64,000 bases of DNA from Desulfosoma sp. (GTDB taxonomy: Bacteria; Desulfobacterota; Syntrophobacteria; Syntrophobacterales; DSM-9756), in the NCBI GenBank assembly GCA_037481875.1, contig JBBFKY010000004.1:232893-296892 (forward strand), written 5' to 3'. Of this stretch, positions 16,198-25,593 are shown in pieces. The position numbers and the translations under genes were made by a program. A model generated the notes under the pieces. It searched no databases, was not told where the DNA came from, and saw only the letters and a list, made by a program, of their open reading frames with translations. Positions within the stretch are counted from its first letter, which is position 1. Each line of letters begins with the position of its first letter.

Positions 16198-18030
16198 TTG
16201 AGCAATCGCCTTTGCCGACTGTTCATCGGCGTGGCTCTTTCCCTCCTGATGCTGGCCTGGCCGCCGTCGCTTCACGGGCAGACGGCGGTTTCCCCCGCCG
16301 TTCGCTTTATCCGTTTTGTGGGTGTCAAGAGTTTTGAACCGAATCGCCTGGAAAAAATCATGGAAACCCAGGCGAAACGTTTTCGCTGGGGGCGCGGGTT
16401 TCCTCTGAAGGAAGCCGTGCTGCAGCGTGACGTGGAGCAGCTTGAAAAATTTTACAGAAGCCAGGGGTTCTATGACGCTCGCATCACCGGGCATCGTCTG
16501 ATCCCTCTGGGCGGCCGGGAAGTGATTTTGGAGATCACGGTGGATGAAGGCCGACCCGTCATGGTGGAGAGTGTGGATCTCACTGTGGACGGTGCGGAGC
16601 TGAGCCCCTGGCATGAGGAGCTCGCCAAGATCATACCGCTTAAGAAAGGGCGACGCTTTACATCCCCGGATTTTTACGACACCGAAAAAACCGTTCGGCA
16701 CTATCTGAGTCTGTGGGGATATCCACGAGCGACGGTGGAAACCACGGGCACGATGGACAAGGAAATGAAGACGGCGCGTCTTCAGGTCCATGTGACTCTG
16801 GGTCCTGCCTGTTTTTTTGGTCCCGTGCGCGTCGAAGGCAACCGCCGCGTGGAAACAGCCTTGATCCTCAAGGAGCTGACCTTTCGACCCGGAGAGCGGT
16901 ACCGGGCCAAGGCTTTAAGCGATTCTCAAAAACGCCTCATGGACCTTCATTTGTTCAGCTACGTGGACATTCAGCCCCTTTTGGATGAATCCACCGGCGT
17001 TGAAGTGCCGGTTTCCGTCGTGGTCAAGGAAGCGAAGAGCCAGAGCGTGCGTGTGGGAGCGGGGTATGGGACGGAAGATCATCTTCGAGGTCGTCTCGGG
17101 TACGAATACCGCAATTTTCTTGGGGAAGGTCGAAATCTGGAACTGGATGCCAAGGCGAGTTCGCTAGTCCGGTTCTTCGAGGGACGCCTGACACAGCCCC
17201 ATTTTCTTTGGGATCCCTTTCGCTTGACGGTCGCCGGCGGGGTCTCCCGTGAGATGCAGGAAAGCTATGAAAACGAACAGTATTTCCTAAGACCTCAGCT
17301 GAGCTGGCAGATCAGTGAGCATTGGCTTCTGAACGCCGGACCCAATGTGGAAGCGAACCGTTTGGTGGATGTGGATATCTCTTCCAAGAGCATTCGACCC
17401 AGTGACCAAAAAGGGGAAGAGTACTTTGTGTCCTCACTGCTATTTGGAGCGACTTACCAGAAAGTGGACGATATTTTGGATCCTCGGCGCGGGGTCCAAT
17501 TTTTCCAAAGGCTGGAATGGGGAGGATCTCCTTTGGGTTCCGAGGTGGCGTTTGTCAAGGTCGGCCTGGAAGGACGGGCTTATGTGCCCATAGATTTTTT
17601 GGGAGTGCTGGCTTTTCGAGCTAAATGGGGCAGTATCACTGAAATTGAAGACACCGCTCGTATTCCCATCTTCAAGCGCTACTTCAGCGGAGGAAGCACC
17701 AGCATTCGAGGATACCCGTACCAAAAACTGGGACCCCTGGACGAGGACGGAAACCCTCTGGGGGGATTGACCCTCCTGGAATTAAGCGGTGAATGGCGTT
17801 TTCCTCTGAAAAGATCCTGGGAGGGAGTCCTTTTTATGGATACGGGCAACGTCTTTAAAACCCGATATGAGTTTCTCTGGGACCGGTTGCGTTCCACCGT
17901 CGGCGCTGGCCTTCGTTACAAAACCCCCGTGGGACCTCTACGCCTGGATTTCGGATACCAACTCAACCCCCCAGACCAGGATTTTTTCAACCGTTATCAA
18001 ATCCACTTGAGTATCGGACAAGCCTTTTGA
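16198..18030 (+). CDS. tamA: TamA-like Omp85 outer-membrane protein
   Basis: A 610-residue Omp85 protein with a signal peptide (residues 1-27, cleavage near LHGQ), three POTRA domains (about 30-270) and a 16-strand surface-antigen barrel to the C-terminus. The FSGGSTSIRGYPYQKLGP motif is the conserved loop-6 (V/I)RGF/Y signature. Three POTRAs, the length close to TamA and a TamB gene nearby favour TamA over BamA, which usually has five POTRAs. The start is a TTG with a weak ribosome site 12 bases after cpoB. It helps insert and assemble outer-membrane proteins or supports phospholipid transport with TamB. Confidence 0.82.
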   Translation: MSNRLCRLFIGVALSLLMLAWPPSLHGQTAVSPAVRFIRFVGVKSFEPNRLEKIMETQAKRFRWGRGFPLKEAVLQRDVEQLEKFYRSQGFYDARITGHRLIPLGGREVILEITVDEGRPVMVESVDLTVDGAELSPWHEELAKIIPLKKGRRFTSPDFYDTEKTVRHYLSLWGYPRATVETTGTMDKEMKTARLQVHVTLGPACFFGPVRVEGNRRVETALILKELTFRPGERYRAKALSDSQKRLMDLHLFSYVDIQPLLDESTGVEVPVSVVVKEAKSQSVRVGAGYGTEDHLRGRLGYEYRNFLGEGRNLELDAKASSLVRFFEGRLTQPHFLWDPFRLTVAGGVSREMQESYENEQYFLRPQLSWQISEHWLLNAGPNVEANRLVDVDISSKSIRPSDQKGEEYFVSSLLFGATYQKVDDILDPRRGVQFFQRLEWGGSPLGSEVAFVKVGLEGRAYVPIDFLGVLAFRAKWGSITEIEDTARIPIFKRYFSGGSTSIRGYPYQKLGPLDEDGNPLGGLTLLELSGEWRFPLKRSWEGVLFMDTGNVFKTRYEFLWDRLRSTVGAGLRYKTPVGPLRLDFGYQLNPPDQDFFNRYQIHLSIGQAF

Positions 18031-18335
18031 TTCCGTCTCTGACTCACCGTTTGGCTTACGACACGGTGCTTCCTTTGCGCTCCATACTAAAAGAATAAGG
18101 CGTTGCCATGGGATTCATATCAGCAGGATTCGTTTGTAAGGCCGCTCGCATAAACTTTCAACGGAAAGATGGGGTGTTTTTGCTTACCTACTGCTGGTCC
18201 TTCAATAGTGGAGACGTTCACGACCAGGAAGATCTCTGTGATCACTTTCAGGCTGATCTTCTCACGTAACGGATTGCATTGGAGCGCCAGACACTCCAAA
18301 GATCTGTCCTTCATAGGCGGCATTGTCGGCCGGTC
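18031..18335. other. convergent intergenic stretch
   Basis: About 300 bases between the ends of tamA and the alcohol dehydrogenase gene. A 67-codon open frame on the minus strand (18120-18323) has no ribosome site and no recognisable similarity. A weak CACCGT / ACGGTG inverted repeat near 18046 may be a terminator. Nothing else is seen. Confidence 0.5.
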
Positions 18336-19358
18336 TTAAGGAAGAAGGACTCCTGTGCCTTCAATCCGGTCCGCTTTGAGGTCCTGAAGAGCCTCATTGG
18401 CGGCCGTCAAAGGATAGGTTCGTACGGTAGGACGCACAGGAACAGCAGCTGCTGTTTCCAGAAGTTCCAAAGCGTCCTGCCGTGTGTTGGCGGTCACGCT
18501 GTGAATGTTTTTTTCGTAAAACAGATGCTTTTCGTAATCCATCGGTGGAATTTGGGTCATGTAAATACCGGCGAGGGCCAAAGTGCCCCCTTTGTCCAGG
18601 TGTTCCAGCGCGTCTAGGACCAGAGGACCCGCCGGTGCGAACACAATGGCGTGCTGAACCTTGACGGGAAGATCCTTGGCGGAAGGCCCCGCCCATACCG
18701 CACCCAGTTCCAGAGCGAGCTTTTGATGGCGCTCGGTGCGTGAGACGGCATAGACTTCATAACCCCAATACCGAGCGATCTGCAGGACGATATGGGCGGA
18801 AGATCCAAAGCCGTAAAGGGCCAAAGTGCGAGAAGTGTTCCGTTCATGACGGTTCAAGGGGCCGCAAAGAGCCCGTTTAAGGCTGCGATACCCGATGATG
18901 CCGGCGCAAAGCAAAGGCGTGGCTTCGGCATCGGACAGGTTGTCCGGAATAGGATAGGCGAAATCTTCATGAACAACGGCATGCGTCGCGTAGCCTCCCG
19001 GGGCGTGATAGCCTGTAAAAAGAGCTTTTTCACAAAGATTTTCTTTGCCCTCCAAACAATAACGGCATGTGCCGCAGGTGTGCCGAAGCCACGCGATGCC
19101 CACGCGGTCTCCTTCACGAAAACGATGAGTTTCTGGACCCCTTTTATCCACACGCCCCACGATCTGATGACCTGGAATAACGGCATGGCCTAAGGGCGGT
19201 AATTCTCCTTCCACTACGTGAAGATCGGTACGGCACACACCGCAGGCCAAGACACGCACACGAATTTCTCCTTGAGATGGTTCGGGATCGGGGAGTTCCT
19301 CTAGGACAAGGGGGTTGTTTTCAACGGGCGCGCACCGATGTAAGACCATGGCTTTCAT
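18336..19358 (-). CDS. zinc-dependent alcohol dehydrogenase (MDR family)
   Basis: A 340-residue medium-chain dehydrogenase. The catalytic zinc site is GVCRTDLH and the PGHQIVG block (Gln where Glu is usual). The structural zinc site has four cysteines in CGTCRYCLEGKENLC. The NAD-binding fold shows LALYGFGSSAHIVLQIA, with a less regular glycine motif than GxGxxG. The start at 19358 (MKAMVLH) has an AAGGAT site; a longer reading is discarded. It would interconvert alcohols and aldehydes. It interrupts the tamA-tamB pair on the opposite strand and diverges from tamB, so shared promoter sequence lies in 19359-19479. Confidence 0.88.
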   Translation of the reverse strand: MKAMVLHRCAPVENNPLVLEELPDPEPSQGEIRVRVLACGVCRTDLHVVEGELPPLGHAVIPGHQIVGRVDKRGPETHRFREGDRVGIAWLRHTCGTCRYCLEGKENLCEKALFTGYHAPGGYATHAVVHEDFAYPIPDNLSDAEATPLLCAGIIGYRSLKRALCGPLNRHERNTSRTLALYGFGSSAHIVLQIARYWGYEVYAVSRTERHQKLALELGAVWAGPSAKDLPVKVQHAIVFAPAGPLVLDALEHLDKGGTLALAGIYMTQIPPMDYEKHLFYEKNIHSVTANTRQDALELLETAAAVPVRPTVRTYPLTAANEALQDLKADRIEGTGVLLP

Positions 19359-19479
19359 GGCGCATCCTTTCGTCAAGATAAAAAGACGTGAACATGAGTT
19401 GATTTGAAGAGCCGAGTGATCGATAATCGATCCATGTTGAAACATCAAAAACCAAACCCCATTCAGGGATGATCGAACC

Positions 19480-22400
19480 GTGGGATTCATGAAAGGTCAA
19501 GCAAAAACGCCATCGAACTCCACGAAAACACCGAGCCCATTGCCCAGGTTTTCGATATTTTCGGGTGTGTTCAAAGCCCTGATGCTTCTCGGCGCCTTTT
19601 GTCTTATCGTGCCGCTTTTGGGAGTGATTTTGATCCACACACCTGGGATCCAAGAACGGGTCTTGAAAATCTTGATTGACCGAATCCAGCAAGAAACCGG
19701 TGCGGACGTGGCCGTAGGTGGTTTTCGCTGGTCCCCTTTTGGAAGTCTTCGTCTCAAAGACGTTTCCGTGGAAACGAACGGAACTGTGGTGTTTTCCACG
19801 GACTTCGTGCAATTGGAGTACCGTCTCGGCTGGTTCAAACCCCATGTGTCCGTCCACGATGTCACACTTGAAAAGCCTTTTTTGCGACTGGAGAGATTCG
19901 AAGACGGTCGATGGTGTATTCCTCTGTCCCCGCATCGAGACGACAAAGGAGGAGACGAGACGCCGCGACGATGGCCTTTGTGGCCTTCCACTCAGGTGGC
20001 CATGATTGCGGGGCGCATTCAAGGGTTTCAAGGGGAACGCCGTGTGCTGGACATGTCCGACATCACGGGAAAACTGCGTCTCCATCGATGGTCTGAAGGG
20101 GACCGATCAGGTGTGGAAGTGCTTTTTGAGCCGTGGCGCATGGAACTTCGAACCCCGATTTCCGGTACCTGGACTTTTGCGGGAAAGGCTTTTTGGGAGA
20201 ACGGAACCCTTCGGCTGGACACTCTGGAAGCGACGTTCAATGAAACATCGCGCGTAATAATTCGCGGAACATGGAACACTTTTCCTGAAGGAAATCTGTC
20301 GGCCCAGATTCAGCTCAAATCATGGCAACGGCCGGTCAAGGTTTTGGAGCAAAGGGAAAAGGGCCAAGCCCTTGGAGAAACAACGGAAGGTGTCATCGAA
20401 ATCGAAGGTCTATGGCCAAGGCTGCAGGCTCGATACGATCTTCGACAAGCTCGAGGGCATCTTGTGGGGACCGGCTTCGGAACCTTTTCCAAGGAAGCCA
20501 TGCTTTTCAAAACGGATGCTTCGGTGACAGGGTCGAAGTTGCCTTGGGGCTTAAAGGGATCTTCGGATTTTTCAGGAAAGGTTCAAATGGTCCTGGAACA
20601 CAAGCAAGGCAGCCAGACGAAATTATCCCTTTCCGTGTCTCAAGGCCGGTACGGTTCGGGAAACCTTCTTTTGCAACAAATTGTCCTGGACATGGATCTT
20701 CAAGGGGATCTTCTCACGGTGCGCCGTGCTGCAGCTCGGTGTGAGAACGCATGCGCTTTTGAAACGGTGGGCACTGTGAGTTTCACAAAACAGACGACTT
20801 CGGAAAAAGTCGTTCCGACACTGGATCTCTCCATCAAAGCCGATCAGGTGCCCTTGGTTCTCCTGCAGGATCTGCTACCCAATCATAGTCTGATGGGTTT
20901 TTTTTCGGGAAACGGTAAACTTCAAGGAACCTGGCCGAACCTTAATTGGTCGGGGCGCATGACGGCACGGGATGTGATCATTGGAAGCTTTCGAGCCAAG
21001 ACTGTGGGGATTGATGGAACTTCAAGCCTTTCCATTCTTCAGGGATCGAGAAAGCTTGCTTTGGAATTTTCCACCTTGAGTTACAGACGCTATGCGGGAG
21101 ATTTTCTTTCCCTCACTCTGCGTCAGAATGGATTGTCCAACACGGTGGACTTTGAGGCCCAGGGGAAAGGCCTTGCGGGGCTTGAACGGCTAAGTGTTCA
21201 AGGCAGAATGGAATCCCTACAGAGTCCGCTCAAGCTTTTTCGCATTGAAAAGGGCGATTTTTCCGTGGCCGGAGAAAGGTATGGGCTGCAGGGAGAGATT
21301 CGAGCTGGCGAAGGGTCTGTGGATATTTCGGCGCTTCGTCTAAGCCGCGAAACGGAAGAGGTTCAACTTCAGGGAATCCTTGGAACTTCTCAACCTTTGA
21401 ATCTGACCCTACGAGCAAAAAACATGAATCTGGCCCATTGGCTACCAAAGGTTTTTTCTCAACAGTCCTTCACCTTGGGTGAAGCGCTTAAAAAAACGCT
21501 TCAGGGGCGTCTGGAAGCTCAGGTCAGCTTTCGCGGGGCTCTGGAAAATCCCAGCATGCTTTTTCACGGGACCCTGACACAGATATCCGTACCGGGTCTT
21601 GAACAGGTATCCACCACCTTTTCTGGGCGTTATGAAACAGGATGGCTGACATTTCGAGGGGAATTTCAGAGTCCGTTCTTAAACACTCCCATGCTGCTGG
21701 AAGGAAGCTGGCCTGTGGAGCTTCGACTTTCACCCTGGATTTGTCGGCTTCGTGAAGGTGGAGAAGGGCAGCTACGATTCGCGGCTCGGAATGTTGCGCT
21801 GGAAAAGCTGAATGTCTTGATCCCCTTAGAAGAGCTTAAAGGCTTGGCTTCCTTCGATGGCCGTCTTGTGGGTTCTGTCACGAATCCCAGGCTGGAGGGT
21901 TCAGGCACGATCACAGGTGCTTCTTTTCTTTGGCCAGGCTGGAAACAGAAGATCCATGATCTGGACATTCAATGGCGTGCTGAAGGATCCTCGGTTCACA
22001 TTGAAAACGCTGAGTTTACTCTGCTAGGCAGTCGCGGACGGGCTTACGGGGAAGTTTTGTTTCCAGGAACTAGGTTTGCAGGCTATACGCTGCATGTCGC
22101 CGCAGATGAAGTGCAGTTTCCCGAAATTTTTGGCATAGTGGGACAAGGTGCGGTGCGTGGCACGATTTCTCAGGCCGGATACGCATTTGCCCCGAACATT
22201 GTCGGGGAAGTCAATCTCACGAGGGCTTCCATCAGCCTGGGTGAACTGGAAAAGGACGTCGCCCGCCACATACGTCTCGTGGAGGAAACCAGCCAGGGAT
22301 CCAAGGTGCTTCTTGGCAGACCTCGTGGCCAGGTACGTAAGCACGAAGTTTTCCAAAGTGTGGGGATGCAGCTTCAGATTCACTTGCCTTCAAAGGGTAC

Positions 22401-23079
22401 CTGGGTGCGCGGATTCGGGTTGGAAGCCGAGGTGCAAGGGGGGGTGACCCTGCATAAGGTTCAAAACGGCCCACTTCAGCTTCTTGGGACCTTGGGGACT
22501 TCCAAAGGTGAATACGTCTTTCAAGGGGTGCGTATGAAAGTTGTTGAAGGGGAAGTGACATTTCGAGGACAAACCCCTCCGGATCCGTTTCTATCCTTGA
22601 CATGCCAGAAGGATTTACGGGATGTGAGTATCACGGCGTCTCTGACAGGACAGATCAGTCGCCCTACGCTAGTCTTTTCCAGTACGCCGGAAATGGACCA
22701 AGTGGATATCGTTTCCATGCTGCTTTACGGTCGCCCGGCAAAGGATTTGAATCCCAGACAAACCCAGGATCTACGGGACCGAGGTGTCCAGTTTGCATGG
22801 GGAGGAACCACACCAGTGGTGAAAAGCCTTCTGAGTGGTATGCCTCTTTCACCGGATGCCGTGGATATTAAGGGAACCGAAAACGGCAGCGTTTTGGAGA
22901 TCGGCAAATACCTGACCCCGGAACTCTACGTCACTTACCAAAAGAGCCTCGAAGGGGACAAGGACGATGAACTGCGCGCGGAATACCGAGTGAACCGATA
23001 CCTTTCCGTGGAAAGCCAGGTCGGTCGGGAGGATCGTGCAGGGGTGGATGTGTTTTTCCGCTATGATTTCGGCAAATAA
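19480..23079 (+). CDS. tamB: TamB-like translocation and assembly module protein
   Basis: A 1199-residue AsmA/TamB-type protein. The N-terminus carries one transmembrane helix (FKALMLLGAFCLIVPLLGVILI, about 30-52), followed by a very long repetitive beta-strand region forming the hydrophobic groove. The conserved C-terminal TamB domain has EMDQVDIVSMLLYGRP and LEIGKYLTPELYVTYQKSLEG near residues 1060-1150. The start is GTG 19480 with AGGGA upstream; ATG 19489 is an alternative. It bridges the inner membrane to TamA in the outer membrane and is linked to lipid transport and outer-membrane protein assembly. Length is similar to E. coli TamB (1259). Confidence 0.88.
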   Translation: MGFMKGQAKTPSNSTKTPSPLPRFSIFSGVFKALMLLGAFCLIVPLLGVILIHTPGIQERVLKILIDRIQQETGADVAVGGFRWSPFGSLRLKDVSVETNGTVVFSTDFVQLEYRLGWFKPHVSVHDVTLEKPFLRLERFEDGRWCIPLSPHRDDKGGDETPRRWPLWPSTQVAMIAGRIQGFQGERRVLDMSDITGKLRLHRWSEGDRSGVEVLFEPWRMELRTPISGTWTFAGKAFWENGTLRLDTLEATFNETSRVIIRGTWNTFPEGNLSAQIQLKSWQRPVKVLEQREKGQALGETTEGVIEIEGLWPRLQARYDLRQARGHLVGTGFGTFSKEAMLFKTDASVTGSKLPWGLKGSSDFSGKVQMVLEHKQGSQTKLSLSVSQGRYGSGNLLLQQIVLDMDLQGDLLTVRRAAARCENACAFETVGTVSFTKQTTSEKVVPTLDLSIKADQVPLVLLQDLLPNHSLMGFFSGNGKLQGTWPNLNWSGRMTARDVIIGSFRAKTVGIDGTSSLSILQGSRKLALEFSTLSYRRYAGDFLSLTLRQNGLSNTVDFEAQGKGLAGLERLSVQGRMESLQSPLKLFRIEKGDFSVAGERYGLQGEIRAGEGSVDISALRLSRETEEVQLQGILGTSQPLNLTLRAKNMNLAHWLPKVFSQQSFTLGEALKKTLQGRLEAQVSFRGALENPSMLFHGTLTQISVPGLEQVSTTFSGRYETGWLTFRGEFQSPFLNTPMLLEGSWPVELRLSPWICRLREGGEGQLRFAARNVALEKLNVLIPLEELKGLASFDGRLVGSVTNPRLEGSGTITGASFLWPGWKQKIHDLDIQWRAEGSSVHIENAEFTLLGSRGRAYGEVLFPGTRFAGYTLHVAADEVQFPEIFGIVGQGAVRGTISQAGYAFAPNIVGEVNLTRASISLGELEKDVARHIRLVEETSQGSKVLLGRPRGQVRKHEVFQSVGMQLQIHLPSKGTWVRGFGLEAEVQGGVTLHKVQNGPLQLLGTLGTSKGEYVFQGVRMKVVEGEVTFRGQTPPDPFLSLTCQKDLRDVSITASLTGQISRPTLVFSSTPEMDQVDIVSMLLYGRPAKDLNPRQTQDLRDRGVQFAWGGTTPVVKSLLSGMPLSPDAVDIKGTENGSVLEIGKYLTPELYVTYQKSLEGDKDDELRAEYRVNRYLSVESQVGREDRAGVDVFFRYDFGK

Positions 23080-23094
23080 AAAAGGTGTTGACCT

Positions 23095-23295
23095 ATGAAG
23101 ATGCAAGAAATTCGAGCGAAAGCCAAGGCATTGGGGATCAATTCTTTTGGGAAAAAGAAAGCGGATCTTATTAGAGAGATCCAAAGGGCTGAAGGAAACT
23201 TCGACTGCTTCGGCACCGCTCAGGGTTATTGCGACCAGGAGGAATGCTGTTTTCGAAATCTTTGTCTTGCGGAATCTGATAAACCTCAGTTGTGA
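23095..23295 (+). CDS. small SAP/Rho-N-like cysteine-rich protein
   Basis: A 66-residue protein. The first 33 residues match the SAP / Rho N-terminal helix-extended-loop-helix fold (MQEIRAKAKALGINSFGKKKADLIREIQ), which binds nucleic acid. The second half is rich in cysteine (DCFGTAQGYCDQEECCFRNLC, five Cys) and may bind metal. It has an AAAAGGTG site and starts 15 bases after tamB, so it may be co-transcribed. Similar small SAP proteins are common in sulfate reducers, as far as I recall. Function unknown. Confidence 0.75.
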   Translation: MKMQEIRAKAKALGINSFGKKKADLIREIQRAEGNFDCFGTAQGYCDQEECCFRNLCLAESDKPQL

Positions 23296-23399
23296 TGTGA
23301 TCTCCGGCACGAATGAAAAAGGGGCGGTGAGAAGGTCGCGTTGTTCCTTGGGCAAGAGCCGACGAAACATGGACCTACGTGGGAAAACAAAGGATACCT

Positions 23400-23768
23400 A
23401 TGGAAACGACAGCGTCAGAAAGAAAGATTGAACTGCTCAAAGTCCAAAATCAAAAGAAACCCGAACAGGTCATTTCAGTCGTTCGTGACCCTCATGCTGA
23501 TGGATTTCACACGGAAGGTCTCTCGCGCCTTTTTGGGCTCAAAGAAATCTGGATTGATACTCGTAACATTTCCGAATCGGTCCTGGAATACGCCAAAGTA
23601 CTCTCCTTTATCATGGAAAGCATTTCGGAAGCTCAAGACCTAGGTCTCCCTTTTGGATACCAAGACGAATTCACTTTTCAGGGGCTCAAGTATTCTCTCA
23701 AGGACAAAGGAACCTATCGTGTGCTTCGGCGAGTACCCGAATTCGGCCAAGCCGCCTACGACGAGTAG
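23400..23768 (+). CDS. hypothetical protein
   Basis: A 122-residue soluble protein with no family I recognise. The middle is conserved-looking (VRDPHADGFHTEGLSRLFGLKEIWIDTRNI, then EYAKVLSFIMESISEAQDLGLPF and GYQDEFTFQGLKYSLKDKG). ATG 23400 has an AAAGGA site; an ATG 21 bases upstream is possible. There is no signal peptide or membrane segment. It converges on engB. Composition fits the neighbouring core genes. Confidence 0.6.
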   Translation: METTASERKIELLKVQNQKKPEQVISVVRDPHADGFHTEGLSRLFGLKEIWIDTRNISESVLEYAKVLSFIMESISEAQDLGLPFGYQDEFTFQGLKYSLKDKGTYRVLRRVPEFGQAAYDE

Positions 23769-23836
23769 CACCAAGTCCAAGGCCGGGTTTCCTTTTCACC
23801 AGGTGGGATTGCTGAAAGACAGCCTTTGGCATTGGT

Positions 23837-24442
23837 TCAGATAGGCTTTGAAACCCAGGGTAGGATTTTGGTCCATAGGGCTTCGAGCCCTTCTCGAGTA
23901 GTCGCCGAAAAGAGGACAATTTCCGTTGCAGGGAGTCCAAGAAGGCGAGCCGCCATCTGCAACTGCTGCTGTCGTTTACCTCGAGGAACCTTGTCCGCCT
24001 TGGTTAGCACGGGCACAGCGTGCCGTCCCTGGGTTTGCAACCAGTTCCAGAGTTGCAGGTCATCGGGAGTGGGCGGATGTCTCAGATCCATGATGTGCAC
24101 CAAGCCGACCAGTTCTCGGCGTGATGTAAGATATTTTTCCACCATGGGTCCCCATTGTTCCCGAACGTGTTGTGGAACCTTGGCATAGCCGTACCCGGGA
24201 AGATCTACGAAGAAAAAGGCATCATTAATACGGAAAAAGTTAATGGTCTGGGTGCGGCCCGGCGTGGAGCTGGTATGCACGAGTTTTTTTCGACCGAGCA
24301 AGGTGTTGATCAGAGAAGATTTCCCCACATTAGATCGACCTGCAAAGGCCACTTCCGGCATTCCTTCCTGAGGATACCCCTGAGGGGACACGGCGGATGT
24401 GACGAACACCGCGGATCGAATCACAGGCTGCGGACACATCAT
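23837..24442 (-). CDS. engB: ribosome biogenesis GTPase EngB/YsxC/YihA
   Basis: A 201-residue TrmE-Era-EngA-like GTPase needed for large ribosomal subunit assembly. It shows G1 GRSNVGKSSLI, G3 DLPGYGYAKVP and G4 TKADKVPR, with the G2 threonine in the STPGRTQTINFF loop. Length is normal for the family. The start codon overlaps the aminotransferase stop by 4 nt, making it the last gene of the eight-gene minus-strand run. Confidence 0.96.
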   Translation of the reverse strand: MMCPQPVIRSAVFVTSAVSPQGYPQEGMPEVAFAGRSNVGKSSLINTLLGRKKLVHTSSTPGRTQTINFFRINDAFFFVDLPGYGYAKVPQHVREQWGPMVEKYLTSRRELVGLVHIMDLRHPPTPDDLQLWNWLQTQGRHAVPVLTKADKVPRGKRQQQLQMAARLLGLPATEIVLFSATTREGLEALWTKILPWVSKPI

Positions 24443-25593
24443 GAGCTGCGTTGGGCGAGGAAACGTTCGAGTCGATCCATGGCTTCGGCAATGTTTTCCA
24501 AGGAATTGGCGTAACTGAACCGTAGGTATCCTTCTCCGCGACTTCCGAAATCCACGCCCGGAGTGACCCCCACACGGGCCTTTTCCAAAATCTCAAAAGC
24601 CAAAGCTAAGGAATCGGTGGAAAACTTTTTTGCGTTGGCAAAAACGTAAAAAGCTCCGGTAGGCTCCACCGTAATACCAAAACCCATGGCACGGAGTCTT
24701 TGAATCATGAAACGACGTCGCTCATCGTAGATGCGCACCATTCGAGCCACATCGTTCCGTACTTCGGGCACCGTCAAAGCCGCCAGACCGGCCCATTGAG
24801 AAACGGAGTTGGCGGAAATGAAAAAGTTCTGCATCAAGGCTTGCATGGGGCGGACCAAGTCTTTGGGCACCACGAGGAAACCGAGCCGCAGCCCGGTCAT
24901 GGCAAAGAGTTTGGAGAAGCCGTTAAGGACAATGGCCTTTCGTGTAAATTCCAGGATGGAATGGGCTCGGCCTTCATAGACAAGCCCGTGATAGATTTCA
25001 TCACTGAGAATCCAGAGGTCCAAATCGGCCAACGCCTCCAGATGTTCCTTGTCCATGAGGGTTCCCGTGGGGTTTGCCGGCGAGTTGATGAGCACCGCAC
25101 GGGTTCGAGGTCCTATGGCTTGGCGAACCGCCTCGGCTCTTAGCTGAAAGCCGTCGTCTTCTTCTACGGAAACCAGCTTGGGAACTGCGTCAAGAAAGGT
25201 CAAAAAGCTTGGATAACATGCATAGTGAGGGTTTGAAAGAATGACTTCGTCACCGCAATCGACCAGGGTGCTGAGAGCCACGAGAAAGGCTGGAGAAGAT
25301 CCGGAAGTGACCAAAAACTGATCGGGTTCCAGGTCGGTGACACCGTAATTTTCCGCATAGTAGGTGCATAGAGCTTCCCGCAAACGCCAGAGTCCCAAAC
25401 TGTGTGTGTAATGAGTTTCTCCGCGCTGCAAGGCTTCGACGGCGGCTTCTAGGACGGCTCTCGGAGCCGGAAAATCAGGTTCACCCACTTCCAAATGGAT
25501 GACCTTTTCCCCGGCCCGCTCCATGGCCTGAGCCTTTTCCAGAACATCCATCACCAGAAACGGTTTGACGTCTCGCACTCGACGGCAAATCAT
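24439..25593 (-). CDS. class I/II pyridoxal-phosphate aminotransferase
   Basis: A 384-residue fold-type I aminotransferase (AspC/AlaT-like). The N-terminal HLEVGEPDFPAP block, the NSPANPTGT asparagine, SDEIYHGLVYEG and the PLP lysine in LNGFSKLFAMTGLRLGF are all present, and the C-terminal FVLRFSYANS-type arginine is in YLRFSYANSLE. It overlaps both neighbours by 4 nt. Substrate is uncertain. The link to hisI/hisG might suggest histidinol-phosphate use, but the sequence looks more like aspartate/alanine-type enzymes than HisC. Confidence 0.88.
   Translation of the reverse strand: MICRRVRDVKPFLVMDVLEKAQAMERAGEKVIHLEVGEPDFPAPRAVLEAAVEALQRGETHYTHSLGLWRLREALCTYYAENYGVTDLEPDQFLVTSGSSPAFLVALSTLVDCGDEVILSNPHYACYPSFLTFLDAVPKLVSVEEDDGFQLRAEAVRQAIGPRTRAVLINSPANPTGTLMDKEHLEALADLDLWILSDEIYHGLVYEGRAHSILEFTRKAIVLNGFSKLFAMTGLRLGFLVVPKDLVRPMQALMQNFFISANSVSQWAGLAALTVPEVRNDVARMVRIYDERRRFMIQRLRAMGFGITVEPTGAFYVFANAKKFSTDSLALAFEILEKARVGVTPGVDFGSRGEGYLRFSYANSLENIAEAMDRLERFLAQRSS

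Noticed and set aside
18120..18323. 67-codon open frame after the dehydrogenase
   Set aside because: No ribosome site, no similarity, and it lies in a convergent gap.
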